Assembly: GCF_003063665.1 (NCBI RefSeq)
Contig: NZ_NESF01000001.1
Coordinates: 62,001 to 126,000, forward strand
Direction: 5' to 3'
Source of the DNA: Limnohabitans sp. Hippo3
GTDB taxonomy: Bacteria > Pseudomonadota > Gammaproteobacteria > Burkholderiales > Burkholderiaceae_C
DNA length: 64,000 nucleotides
Below the pieces are notes generated by a model, which had not been told where the DNA came from, did no database searches, and saw nothing but the letters and a program-made list of their open reading frames with translations. This document shows positions 48,382-57,791 of the stretch, in pieces (position 1 is the first letter of the stretch; each line of letters begins with the position of its first letter). The position numbers and the translations under genes were made by a program.

Positions 48382-49636
48382 ACTGGAAGTCTGGCTCTTT
48401 GCTGATCGCGTGGGCACCCTGAGCCTGGTGGATGGGCGATTGCATTTTCGCTACCTTTCCGAATGGCTATCGCGCCCAAACGCTGTGAGCTTGTCCAGCT
48501 CTTTGCCTCTGCAAGACGCACCATTCGACGATCACCACTCGCGCCCCTTCTTTGCGGGTTTGTTGCCAGAAGGCCAACTCAGGCGGCTGATTGCACAGCG
48601 ATTTCAGGTGTCGACACAAAACGACTTTGCGCTGCTCGATCACATTGGTGGTGAGTGCGCCGGAGCCGTCACCTTGCTGGAGCCAGGGCAGCCCATGCCC
48701 GGTGCTGAACAAGCGGACGACGTTCAGTGGCTCACCGAAGACGACATCGTGGCCCTCCTGGATGAATTGCCACAGCGCCCGATGCTCGCTGGCCAAGACG
48801 GCTTGCGGCTCTCATTGGCGGGGGCTCAGGACAAACTGCCCGTGGTGTTCGATGGTGTCCGAATGGGGTTACCCAAAAACGGCACCCCCAGTTCGCACAT
48901 TTTGAAGCCCGCCATTCGCACACTGGAGGACACCGTCAACAACGAAGGCTTTTGCCTGGCGCTGGCCGATGCCATGCAGCTCCAACCCGCCAAATCTCAG
49001 GTGCTTTCTGTGCGAGGGCGACAGTTTTTATTGGTCGAGCGATACGACCGGGTGAGCCATGCCCAAGGCCAGCGGCAGCGGCTTCACCAAGAGGACTTTT
49101 GCCAAGCACTTAGCGTTGTGCCTGAAATGAAATACCAGAACGAAGGCGGCCCGGATCTGGCGCAATGCTTCGACTTGGTCAGGCGTGTCACCCGCCCCAG
49201 CGCCCCCCAGGTGCTGCGCTTGCTGGACTATGTGATCTTCAACGCCCTGATCGGCAACCACGACGCGCACGCCAAGAATTTTTCTTTGCTCTATGCGGAC
49301 AAGTCTGCGGTTTTGGCGCCGTTTTACGACGTGCTGTCTACAGCGGTCTACCCGACGCTCACGCCCAAGATGGCCATGAAGATCGGCAGCAAGTACAAGT
49401 TCAGCGAAATTCAGCCGCGGCACTGGGCGCAATTTGCTGATGCTGTGGGGCTCGGTAAAGCGCAGGCCAAAAAGCGGATTCTGGCCATGGCCAAGGCGAT
49501 GCCCCTTGCAGCCCGTGAACTGCAGTCCAGCCATGCACATGGCTTTGCAGCCCATGCAGTCGTGACCCAAATCGTGACCTTGATCGAGCAACGCTGTGCC
49601 CTCACAGAGCGAAGGCTCAATGCGCCTGATTTGTAG
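48371..49636 (+). CDS. hipA: HipA-like serine/threonine kinase toxin
   Basis: In characterised systems HipA phosphorylates glutamyl-tRNA synthetase or related targets and halts translation. The 421 residues have the N-terminal HipA domain (LEVWLFADRVGTLSL), LSLAGAQDKLPVV, the nucleotide loop GTPSSHILKP, the catalytic GNHDAHAKNFSLL and the metal-binding Asp in PFYDVLSTAVYP. The active site looks intact. The start is ATG 48371 with GAGG upstream, overlapping hipB by 11 bp; ATG 48344 is also open. The right 71-bp repeat begins directly after the stop codon. Confidence 0.9.
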   Translation: MARELEVWLFADRVGTLSLVDGRLHFRYLSEWLSRPNAVSLSSSLPLQDAPFDDHHSRPFFAGLLPEGQLRRLIAQRFQVSTQNDFALLDHIGGECAGAVTLLEPGQPMPGAEQADDVQWLTEDDIVALLDELPQRPMLAGQDGLRLSLAGAQDKLPVVFDGVRMGLPKNGTPSSHILKPAIRTLEDTVNNEGFCLALADAMQLQPAKSQVLSVRGRQFLLVERYDRVSHAQGQRQRLHQEDFCQALSVVPEMKYQNEGGPDLAQCFDLVRRVTRPSAPQVLRLLDYVIFNALIGNHDAHAKNFSLLYADKSAVLAPFYDVLSTAVYPTLTPKMAMKIGSKYKFSEIQPRHWAQFADAVGLGKAQAKKRILAMAKAMPLAARELQSSHAHGFAAHAVVTQIVTLIEQRCALTERRLNAPDL

Positions 49637-49707
49637 GTCAGCGGCTTTAGCCCTGACATGCGGTTGTGCCAAGACCTTGAATGTCGGATCTGAAGGTCCC
49701 GACCTAC
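49637..49707 (+). repeat. Right 71-bp direct repeat flanking hipBA
   Basis: Begins GTCAGCGGCTTTAGCCCTGA at the base after the hipA stop. It is the partner of 47919-47989. Confidence 0.85.
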
Positions 49708-49720
49708 AACTGACCCCCCT

Positions 49721-49753
49721 GTAGGAGCTTGCCCCTGCAAGCGAATGCCTGCA
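49721..49753. repeat. Dispersed palindromic repeat, family B
   Basis: GTAGGAGCTTGCCCCTGCAA then GCGAATGCCTGCA, the cleanest copy. GCTTGC and GCAAGC pair over CCCT. Confidence 0.78.
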
Positions 49754-49773
49754 GACCAACAACACCAAAACTG

Positions 49774-49802
49774 TTGACCCACGATTTTTGATTTTTTAAT
49801 AA
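49774..49802 (+). promoter_or_regulatory. Probable promoter of the first fhaB-like gene
   Basis: TTGACC, 17 bp, then TAATAA in an AT-rich stretch about 110 bp upstream of the ATG. Confidence 0.5.
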
Positions 49803-49912
49803 ATTTAAACCAACATTTATGTTCACTTAAGAATAAAAACTGACGCAAATTCTGATAATCACCCTATTCAAAGACTTTTGTGGTCTTTTGTAGCATCCGA
49901 TTGGGGTTTCAG

Positions 49913-52900
49913 ATGAACGCACGCAGTTACAAAACCGTATTTTCCAAACGCCTGGGCGCACTGGTGGCCGTTGGCGAACACGCCACCAGCCAAGGCAAGG
50001 CCAACGGTGCAGGCTCCGGCGGCGGGGCTGCATCGGGGGCATCGTCCACGATCGGCTACATCGCCGCCCTGACCGCCAGCTTTGCATTCGTCAGCCTGGC
50101 CTGGGCGGCCCCGGCCACCAACGCGCTGCCCACAGGCGGCAACGTGGTGCAGGGCGCGGCCAGCATGGCCCAAAGCGCCAACCAGCTCAACATCACACAA
50201 AGCACCCAGCGCGCCGCCATCAACTGGCAAAGCTTTGACATCGGCGCAGCCGCCAAAGTGAACGTGGCCCAGCCCAACGCGCAAGCTGTCTTGCTCAACC
50301 GCGTGGTGGGCCAAAGCCCCAGCCAGATTTTTGGCAAGTTGCAGGCCAACGGCCACGTCATTTTGGTCAACCCCAACGGCGTGCTGTTTGGCAAAGATGG
50401 CAGCGTCAACGCAGGCGGCTTTACCGCATCCACCCTCAACATCACTGACGCCAACTTCATGGCCGGCAACATGGTGTACGAGCGCAACGGCAGCACCGCT
50501 GGCATCGTCAACCAAGGCAGCATCACCGCAGCGCCGGGCGGCTACGTGGCCCTGCTGGGCGCCACCGTCAGCAACGAAGGCAGCATCCACACCCAAGGCG
50601 GCAGCGTGGTCATGGGCGCAGGCGAAACCATCAAAGTGCCCGTGAGCGGTACAGGCCGCATCAAATTGGAGCTGACCCCAGCCGCCATCAACGCCAGCCT
50701 GAGCAACACCGGCAGCATCGTCACCGAAGGCGGCCAGGTCTACATGCAAGCCCTGGCCCTGAACCGGGCGGCGGCGCAAATCCTGCAAAGCGGCAGCATC
50801 GACACCACGGGCGACAAGGGTGGTAACGTGCACTTGCTGGCCGATGGCGGGCAGATTCGGGTGAGCGGCAGCATCAAGGCCAACAGTACCAACGGCACAG
50901 CCGGTGGCGACATTTACATTGGCCGCGACAAAGACACTAATATGTTGGCGGCAGTGGGGGATGTGAGTGGGGCTATGTTGGAGTCCAAGGGCGGGTTTGT
51001 GGAGACCTCGGGCCACGAACTCACTGTCGACAACACGCAGGTGCTAGCAGGTACTTGGTTGCTCGACCCGGACAACATAGACATCACTAACGCGGCTACG
51101 GCAACGGCAGGCTACTCTAAGGTCTCGGCCGCAAACGTCTCCAGCGCACTCAATGCTGGGGCCAACGTGGTCATCCATACCACCAACGGCGTCAACACCT
51201 CTGCAGGCAGCGTCCCTTACACCGCCACCAATCCCACAGGCGAGGGCAACATCTTGGTGTCCTCGGCCATCAGCAAAACCAGCGGCGGCAACGCCAGTCT
51301 GACCATCACCGCAGACAACGGCTTGACCGTCAACGCCGCCATCACCGCCTCGGGCGTTGGCACCGGCACCTTGGACATCAACCTCACCGCCAACGGCCTG
51401 ACCAATGGCACTGCGGTGGGGTCGATGACCACAACCGAGCGCGCCTTGAGCCGCGGCCTACTCATCAACGGCGTGGCGCTCAACGCCAATGGCGGCGACA
51501 TCACCCTCACCGGCACGTCCTACGCCAGCGCCAGCAGCAATGCCAACGCCAACGCCACCAACGCCGTGGGCAAAGGCGTTCAAATTCACAATGGCGCCAG
51601 CTTGACAGCTCGCGACATCACCATCAGCGGTACGGCCGAGAACCAAAGTGGCCAAGTCAGCAACGGCGTGCTGATCCAACGCTACCCCAGTGCATCCACC
51701 TTCACCGCCAGCCGCAACATCGCCATCACCGGCACGCTGCAAGGCGCGGGCAGCGGCGCTGCCATTGATATTCGTGAGAGCGGCTGGGGCTCGCAGTCCA
51801 TCACCATGAACGCAGGTGGCACCATCACCCTGCGCGGCAATAACCGAGCATCGACCAGCAACCCCTCACAAGCCATCTACATCGGCGCTGGTCTTCAAGC
51901 GCGGGCGGTGGGCAACATCACGGTTCAAGCTGAGACCAACAACGCCAACGTCAACGCTATCAGTTTCTTCTCAAGTGCCACGACCACGAATGGTGGCTTG
52001 AACGGCAACGTGAGCCTGCGCTCCATCGATGCCAACGGCAACGCCACTGGCGATGTGCTGATCCAGGCCAACCAGGGCGGCATCACCTTCAACAACCAGC
52101 TACCCAGCGCTTCCAGCGCCACGGCGATCGTGGGCCGCAACATCACCATCGACAACACCGGCGGCACGGTGGACGCCAACACCGGCGCCATCACCGCAGG
52201 CACAGGCCGATCGGAGTCGGCCGTGGGGGGCGTCAACTTGGCCGACGGCCGCAGCCTGAGCGCCTCTGGCAATATCAACATCCTGGGTGTGACGAACGCC
52301 AACAACCAATGGGGCGTGATGCTCTCAGGCCCCCTGAGCGCCAACACCATGAACGTGGTCGGACGTCACACCAACGGTGCAGCCGGTGGTGGTGGCATGT
52401 ACATCCGCTCGGGCACCAGCCTGACCACTCGCAGCGGTGACAGCTTGGTTCAAGGCGTCATGCCCTCGGTAGTGGCTTCTTCAGCCTTGGTGCTCGGCGA
52501 TAGCGCAACCAGTACTGTGACCCTGAACGCGACCAACGGCTCGCGCATCAAACTCCAGGGTGATGCCACAGGAGCGGCGGTGTTCAACAGTGCGCAGGTT
52601 TCTACAGGCATCCTGGCCCAAGGCACTGTCAACAGCACCGGCAATATTGAGCTGCAGGGCAGCAGCGGCAGCACCACCGGTTTGAATCTCAACGCAGCCG
52701 TCAACCACAGCGGTGGCACCTTGACCCTGTCGGGTACGTCCTCGCCTGACGGCGTAGCAGATGGGTACAGCACCCACGGCGTTTTGGTTCAAAAGGCTGT
52801 GACTGTTACAGATAACAGCGAGTTGAACATCACCGGTGCCTACGTCGGTCGTGGTTCGCTCAGCACTGCTTCTAGCACCATTCTCAGCGGAGTCACTGTC

Positions 52901-55756
52901 TCATCAACTTTGACGGGCAATGGTGGCGCTCTGAACATCACGGGCACATCGTCCTTGCCCTCGGCCATTGCCGCCAATGCGCGGGGGGTGGCCATCACCG
53001 GTGCAGTCAGTGGCTGGGGCAACACCACCGTCACTGGGCAGGCTGCAGGCAGCTCCATAGGCCCTAGCATCGTCCTGACCAGCAACGTCAACGTCGGCTC
53101 CAGCAAGCTCCAGCTCTTGGCCAACGGGGGACAAATCAACCAAAGCTCAGCGTCCACCATCACTGCTGGCGCCGTGGTCATTGACAACACGGGTGCAGGC
53201 CGAAACAGCTTGTTCACCGACAACAGTGTGAGCTCCAACCTGGCTCTCGGCACCTCTTACGGCGGGAGTATCGCGGCTGACGGCACCATCGTGGCAGGTA
53301 ATGGTGTAGCAAATACGCACAACGGAGTCGACCTAAGTGGCATCTTCAATATCAGTGGCGATGTCAACATCGCTGGCACCACCGCCAGCACCACCGCAGG
53401 CCGCGCTGGCGTGAGGTCCTCTGGCACTGTCAATGGTCGCAATATCACCATGGTGGCTAACGCTACGGCCAGCACTGGCTCTGTTCTGGGGTACTACGGT
53501 GCTGGCGGGCGTTTCATTGCAAGCGAAAAACTCAACCTGACCGGCATCAGCAGCAACGCAGGCAATGGTCTGTACAGTTATGGAGGGCGCTACGAATCGG
53601 GCACGGGCATGACCTTGGTGGGTATATCGGCCCAAGGCAATGCGATGGGCATGGATGCCAACTTGGCGGTCGTCAACGGATCTGCGGGTGGCATCAGCAT
53701 CACAGCCACCGCGACAGACCCAACGAAAAATGCTTTGAGCCTAAATGGTGCTTCACTGACCAGTTCTGGGGGTGACATTGTTCTCAATGCAGCCAGCGGA
53801 CATGTAACGGTCGGTACGGGTAATCCGGTTTGGGGCTTGGGTACTCTCAGCAATACCATCACCAGTAACGGCAGTGGTGCCATCCAAATCAAAGCCGCCA
53901 GCAGCACACCGAGTACCAGTGATATAGGCAGCATCGACGGCACCACACTTTCGATTGTTCAAAATGGAAATGGTGGGGTGGAGGTCAGCACATCAGGCCA
54001 AGGTAATGTCATCGCACCCAAAATCACAAACGCAGGCACAGGCGCTGTGGTTGTTGCTGCAGGTAGTGCCATTGATGCAGGTGACGGCTCCGGCGGTCAG
54101 GTCAAGACGGTTGCAGGCAACGCAATTACGCAAACGAGCACTGGGAAAACTTATATTTTCTCAGGCAGTGCATCAGCTACAGATGCTTTGACTAACCTGG
54201 ATGTCAGCTTTTCCGAACTGCGTTTGTCGGGCGACATGGGCAGTGCACAAAACGCCGACTCTAATGTGAAGTACGCTGCAGGCACCAGTATCAGCGCAGG
54301 GGCCAGTGCTCAGGTCATGTTCCGCGAAAAAGTCGTGCTCGACGCCTCGTCGATTTCTGGCAAAGTCTTGAAGACCTATGGCGATGCCAATACCACCAGT
54401 AGTACGTCCGATCAGGCGGGCTTGCTCGCTGAGATGAAGAGCGCACTGAAGACAGCCAACACAGGCACCATCACCCAAGTGACAGGCAGCGCGAATTTCA
54501 AGATTTCCAAAGCAGCGTTGATTGATGACCTGTCGGGTGCGTTGAGCGGCGCAACTCGCAGCGCCTCAGACCATTTGAGGGCCGTGACCCACAACTACGG
54601 TGCATTGACGGCTGGCAAATACACGGCAACGGTGTCGGCTGGACAAGCGCAGGTTGAAGTTGGCAAACGTGCCCTGAGCGGCAGCATTGTCCAAGGCAAC
54701 ACCACCTACGGTGAGGCCCTGGTTGCTGGTGCGGTGAACTTGACCAACATAGTGACAGGCGACGCGGTGCACGCCAACGACGTAATCTTCACGACGACCG
54801 GACTGACCAGCAACAGCGGCAACCTTAAGGCGGGCACACACGTTGACGTGCAAACGGTTAGCGGACTAAGCGGAGCGGACAGCGATAACTACACCTTCGC
54901 CGATGTCAAAGGCAGTTACAAAGTGGATCAAAAGTCCTTGGTGATTGGTGGGATCACGGCCAACGACAAGGTCTATAACGGAGACGCGGTTGCTGCCGTC
55001 AATACAGCGGGGGTGACTAAAGTTGGCCTGGTTGGCGCGGATGTGGTTACCTTGAACGTGAGCGGCACTTTCCGCAACGACACCAACACAGCCGATGATA
55101 AAAATGTGAAATTGGTTGCGGGTGTCGTGGCGGCTAAAACGGTCGCGCTCAATAGCACTTATGGTGGCGCAGACAGAGATAATTACCTCATCACAGACCA
55201 GACTACAACCAGTGCAGTGATCGCGCAACGAGCGCTGACCATCGATGTGGGAACCGTGGCCACCAAGACGATTGATGGCACCACGACAGCGACCGTGACC
55301 CCGGGGGCGCTCAATAACTTGGTCGCGGGTGAATCTTTGGGCGTTTTGGCTGTGGCCAATTTCAGTGATCCCAATGTGGGCACTGCCAAGGTGGTGACCG
55401 CCAGCTACACTTTGCAAAACGGGACCAACGGCCTTGCATCGAATTACATTTTGAATGCGGCTACGCCTAACCCTGACAGTCGGCTGCGTGGCAATATCGT
55501 GTCGAGTGTGAACCCGATCGTGAACCCGTCGCCGTTGCCTGTGAATAACAACACGACTAGTCGTGTGAGCACCGTGACGGGCTCAGGTAGCTCAGGTGCT
55601 GCGACCGGTGTGTTGGATGATCAGCCATTGAGTCAAACGCAAGAGGTATGCTCTGACTTGACTCCAGAAAATTGTGAGTGCCAAGCCAGCGTGATCCCGA
55701 GCATCGAGATCTGCTTTGCGCCCAAGAGCGTGGCTGCCACCAAGGAAGAAAAATGA
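49913..55756 (+). CDS. FhaB-like two-partner secretion exoprotein 1
   Basis: A 1947-residue filamentous haemagglutinin-type protein. The extended signal (ESPR) starts MNARSYKTVFSKRLGALVAV; cleavage is expected after AWA at residue 65. The TPS secretion domain spans about 66-330, with the NPNG motif at 153-156 (ILVNPNGVLFGKDG). The middle is a beta-helical repeat region rich in Gly, Asn, Thr and Ser. Residues about 1590-1860 hold MBG/YDG-like modules (ITANDKVYNGDAVAAV). The last 35 residues carry four cysteines (VCSDL, NCECQ, ICFAP). The stop overlaps the fhaC-like gene by four bases. It is probably an adhesin. Confidence 0.9.
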   Translation: MNARSYKTVFSKRLGALVAVGEHATSQGKANGAGSGGGAASGASSTIGYIAALTASFAFVSLAWAAPATNALPTGGNVVQGAASMAQSANQLNITQSTQRAAINWQSFDIGAAAKVNVAQPNAQAVLLNRVVGQSPSQIFGKLQANGHVILVNPNGVLFGKDGSVNAGGFTASTLNITDANFMAGNMVYERNGSTAGIVNQGSITAAPGGYVALLGATVSNEGSIHTQGGSVVMGAGETIKVPVSGTGRIKLELTPAAINASLSNTGSIVTEGGQVYMQALALNRAAAQILQSGSIDTTGDKGGNVHLLADGGQIRVSGSIKANSTNGTAGGDIYIGRDKDTNMLAAVGDVSGAMLESKGGFVETSGHELTVDNTQVLAGTWLLDPDNIDITNAATATAGYSKVSAANVSSALNAGANVVIHTTNGVNTSAGSVPYTATNPTGEGNILVSSAISKTSGGNASLTITADNGLTVNAAITASGVGTGTLDINLTANGLTNGTAVGSMTTTERALSRGLLINGVALNANGGDITLTGTSYASASSNANANATNAVGKGVQIHNGASLTARDITISGTAENQSGQVSNGVLIQRYPSASTFTASRNIAITGTLQGAGSGAAIDIRESGWGSQSITMNAGGTITLRGNNRASTSNPSQAIYIGAGLQARAVGNITVQAETNNANVNAISFFSSATTTNGGLNGNVSLRSIDANGNATGDVLIQANQGGITFNNQLPSASSATAIVGRNITIDNTGGTVDANTGAITAGTGRSESAVGGVNLADGRSLSASGNINILGVTNANNQWGVMLSGPLSANTMNVVGRHTNGAAGGGGMYIRSGTSLTTRSGDSLVQGVMPSVVASSALVLGDSATSTVTLNATNGSRIKLQGDATGAAVFNSAQVSTGILAQGTVNSTGNIELQGSSGSTTGLNLNAAVNHSGGTLTLSGTSSPDGVADGYSTHGVLVQKAVTVTDNSELNITGAYVGRGSLSTASSTILSGVTVSSTLTGNGGALNITGTSSLPSAIAANARGVAITGAVSGWGNTTVTGQAAGSSIGPSIVLTSNVNVGSSKLQLLANGGQINQSSASTITAGAVVIDNTGAGRNSLFTDNSVSSNLALGTSYGGSIAADGTIVAGNGVANTHNGVDLSGIFNISGDVNIAGTTASTTAGRAGVRSSGTVNGRNITMVANATASTGSVLGYYGAGGRFIASEKLNLTGISSNAGNGLYSYGGRYESGTGMTLVGISAQGNAMGMDANLAVVNGSAGGISITATATDPTKNALSLNGASLTSSGGDIVLNAASGHVTVGTGNPVWGLGTLSNTITSNGSGAIQIKAASSTPSTSDIGSIDGTTLSIVQNGNGGVEVSTSGQGNVIAPKITNAGTGAVVVAAGSAIDAGDGSGGQVKTVAGNAITQTSTGKTYIFSGSASATDALTNLDVSFSELRLSGDMGSAQNADSNVKYAAGTSISAGASAQVMFREKVVLDASSISGKVLKTYGDANTTSSTSDQAGLLAEMKSALKTANTGTITQVTGSANFKISKAALIDDLSGALSGATRSASDHLRAVTHNYGALTAGKYTATVSAGQAQVEVGKRALSGSIVQGNTTYGEALVAGAVNLTNIVTGDAVHANDVIFTTTGLTSNSGNLKAGTHVDVQTVSGLSGADSDNYTFADVKGSYKVDQKSLVIGGITANDKVYNGDAVAAVNTAGVTKVGLVGADVVTLNVSGTFRNDTNTADDKNVKLVAGVVAAKTVALNSTYGGADRDNYLITDQTTTSAVIAQRALTIDVGTVATKTIDGTTTATVTPGALNNLVAGESLGVLAVANFSDPNVGTAKVVTASYTLQNGTNGLASNYILNAATPNPDSRLRGNIVSSVNPIVNPSPLPVNNNTTSRVSTVTGSGSSGAATGVLDDQPLSQTQEVCSDLTPENCECQASVIPSIEICFAPKSVAATKEEK

Positions 55757-57453
55757 AGAAGTTTGTGATCCGTGACATCAGCTTGTTGACCCTGTTGACC
55801 CTTGGGGCGCTGCCGGTGTGGGCGCAGCAAAGCCAGGCACCGGGCGTCAACCCCGGCACGCTGCTTCGCAACATTGAGACCCTGCAGGTCCCCGCCAAGC
55901 CTGCCGACAAGCCTACCGCCACTGAGCAAAGCGACGATGCAGACTTGAAGCCCCTGGCCAAGCTGGCCCGGGTGGAAGTGCGCGGATTTGACACTTTGGC
56001 CCCAGCCTTCAAACTTTATTGGCAAGACGCCATTGGCAAGCCAGTGTCGGCCGAAGACTTGGCCAAGTTCAAGATCTGGGCCAATGACGAGGCCAAAGAA
56101 AGTGGCCTGTACGCCTTTGCCCAAACCGAGGCTGAGCCCGCAGAAAACCCCGCCGACGGCGAGGTGCTGGTGGTGACTTTGGTGGCACCCAAGATCAAGT
56201 CGGTCCGCATCTATGTGCCCGACGAAGATCTGGCTAAGCGCTATGAGACTTTGATCACCACCCGTTTTGCCAAGGACTTTGCCCCTGGCAGTTTTGTAGA
56301 CCCGAACGGTCTGGACCAGCGCCTGGAATCGGCCAGCTTTGATTTGCCTGTGAGCCTGGAAGTGGCCATCCGCTCGGCAGGCCCGAGCTTGGTGGACTTG
56401 GTGGTCAATGTGTCGCCTTTGCCCGCCACCCCCGGCCAGGTGAGCAATGGGGTGATGCAGGTCAACAACTATGGACTCAAAGCCTATGGCCGCCCGCAGC
56501 TGATGGGTTCGGTCTCGGTGGGCGGCTTCACGCCCAATTCGCTGTTGAACCTGACCACGCAGTTGTCTGAAGGCGTGCGCTACGGCCGCGCCGAATACGA
56601 GGCGCCGGTCGAGGCGTATGCGGGGCGCATGAAGGTTTTTGGCAGCCGCTCAGACAGCCACACGATTTTAGGGGGCGATACGGCCACCAAGTCTGTGTCG
56701 CAAGAGATGGGCCTGGGCCTGACGCAGATGTGGGGTAGCCACAAGAGTTATGTCTTCAAGACGGTCACCGAGTTGGGCGGGCGACAAACCATTGGCCGCC
56801 TGGCACTGGACAACTCAGAGACAAGCCGAGTCGAAGACAGCCAGCTGCGCCTGATTTGGTCGATGGACAACGAACGTGTGGCCCGCGAACCGTCCAAGTT
56901 GGCCGTGACGCTGACCGCTGGCGAATATACCCGCTTGGGTGGATCGGAGGCGGCCAACGTCGAAACCGGGGGCTACGGCAAGATCAACGTGTCGGCCCGC
57001 GTTCAGCGCAACCTGAACCGCGAAGGCGATTGGCAGTGGGTGGGCCGCTTGCAGGCCCAGGCCGCCAGCCGCACGCTCGATGGTTACAACCGCATGTCTT
57101 TGGGTGGTGTGTATGGCGTGCGTGCCTACACCGCTGCCGACGGTGTGGGCGACCAAGGCGTCAGCGGCTCCCTGGAGCTGAACCGCCGCCTGTCCGGCAA
57201 TCAGCTGGTGGGTGTGTTTTACGACGCGGGCGTGATCCGGCCCAACAAGGTGCATGTGGAAGGTGCGTTCAACACCAGCTACAGCCTGCAGGCCTTGGGC
57301 GCACAGTGGTCCGGCAATGTGGGCCGCTGGTACTACAACCTGACCTTGGCCAAGGGCATTGGCGGCTACAAATTGGCAGAAGCCCCTGAACAAGTGACCG
57401 AATCCCCCCGCAACCCCTGGCGCTTGTCGGCGGCCCTGTCTTACTTGTTCTGA
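55753..57453 (+). CDS. FhaC/ShlB-type outer membrane transporter (TpsB)
   Basis: Secretes the partner exoprotein across the outer membrane. 566 residues: signal peptide of about 24 residues (MKKFVIRDISLLTLLTLGAL), a periplasmic part with POTRA-like domains (about 60-240, with KLARVEVRGFDTLAPAFKLY), then a 16-strand-type barrel ending in LSAALSYLF with a terminal Phe. The barrel motif GVYGVRAYTAADGVGDQG is the conserved TpsB signature region. The ATG overlaps the upstream fhaB stop (ATGA) with AAGGA upstream. It likely serves both flanking exoproteins. Confidence 0.92.
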   Translation: MKKFVIRDISLLTLLTLGALPVWAQQSQAPGVNPGTLLRNIETLQVPAKPADKPTATEQSDDADLKPLAKLARVEVRGFDTLAPAFKLYWQDAIGKPVSAEDLAKFKIWANDEAKESGLYAFAQTEAEPAENPADGEVLVVTLVAPKIKSVRIYVPDEDLAKRYETLITTRFAKDFAPGSFVDPNGLDQRLESASFDLPVSLEVAIRSAGPSLVDLVVNVSPLPATPGQVSNGVMQVNNYGLKAYGRPQLMGSVSVGGFTPNSLLNLTTQLSEGVRYGRAEYEAPVEAYAGRMKVFGSRSDSHTILGGDTATKSVSQEMGLGLTQMWGSHKSYVFKTVTELGGRQTIGRLALDNSETSRVEDSQLRLIWSMDNERVAREPSKLAVTLTAGEYTRLGGSEAANVETGGYGKINVSARVQRNLNREGDWQWVGRLQAQAASRTLDGYNRMSLGGVYGVRAYTAADGVGDQGVSGSLELNRRLSGNQLVGVFYDAGVIRPNKVHVEGAFNTSYSLQALGAQWSGNVGRWYYNLTLAKGIGGYKLAEAPEQVTESPRNPWRLSAALSYLF

Positions 57454-57475
57454 CAGCGCTTGCCCCAACCCTGCT

Positions 57476-57499
57476 AGCCCGGCCAGTCCGGGCTTTTTT
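57476..57499 (+). terminator. Terminator after the fhaC-like gene
   Basis: AGCCCGG and CCGGGCT form a 7-bp stem over CCAGT, followed by six T. It separates the first fha operon from the second exoprotein gene. Confidence 0.8.
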
Positions 57500-57543
57500 G
57501 TTTCCTGAGTCATAAGCGCGTACGCGGTTATCCAAATTCACCA

Positions 57544-57569
57544 GTCATGCCCGCGCAGGCGGGTATCCA
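57544..57569. repeat. Dispersed palindromic repeat, family C
   Basis: GTCATGCCCGCGCAGGCGGG then TATCCA; CCCGC and GCGGG pair. A reversed relative is at 30843. Confidence 0.7.
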
Positions 57570-57667
57570 TAGGATTTGCATCTTTAATTAAAATTTGTTG
57601 AATTAATTGAATTAACAGTTTTAAATGAATTTAATAGTGTTTTTTTAAATCAAAATCACAATATAGT

Positions 57668-57696
57668 TTGCATTTTTGACGATTTCATCCTAGAAT
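57668..57696 (+). promoter_or_regulatory. Possible promoter of the second fhaB-like gene
   Basis: TAGAAT at 57691-57696 with TTGCAT 17 bp upstream, 95 bp before the ATG. Confidence 0.4.
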
Positions 57697-57791
57697 CGCC
57701 AAAAAATGCGCTGAGTTAGCAAATTTGTCTATATCTCAGGCGTTCGGGCTGACCACGGGCTGGGTTGGCGCTTGTTGATGTCGAATTTCCC

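Larger units (their letters stand above)
57500..57791. other. Intergenic region before the second fhaB-like gene
   Basis: Nearly 300 bp (338 bp from the fhaC-like stop). It holds a family C palindrome (57544-57569), then an AT-rich stretch (57575-57690) and a probable promoter. No gene is seen. Confidence 0.6.
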
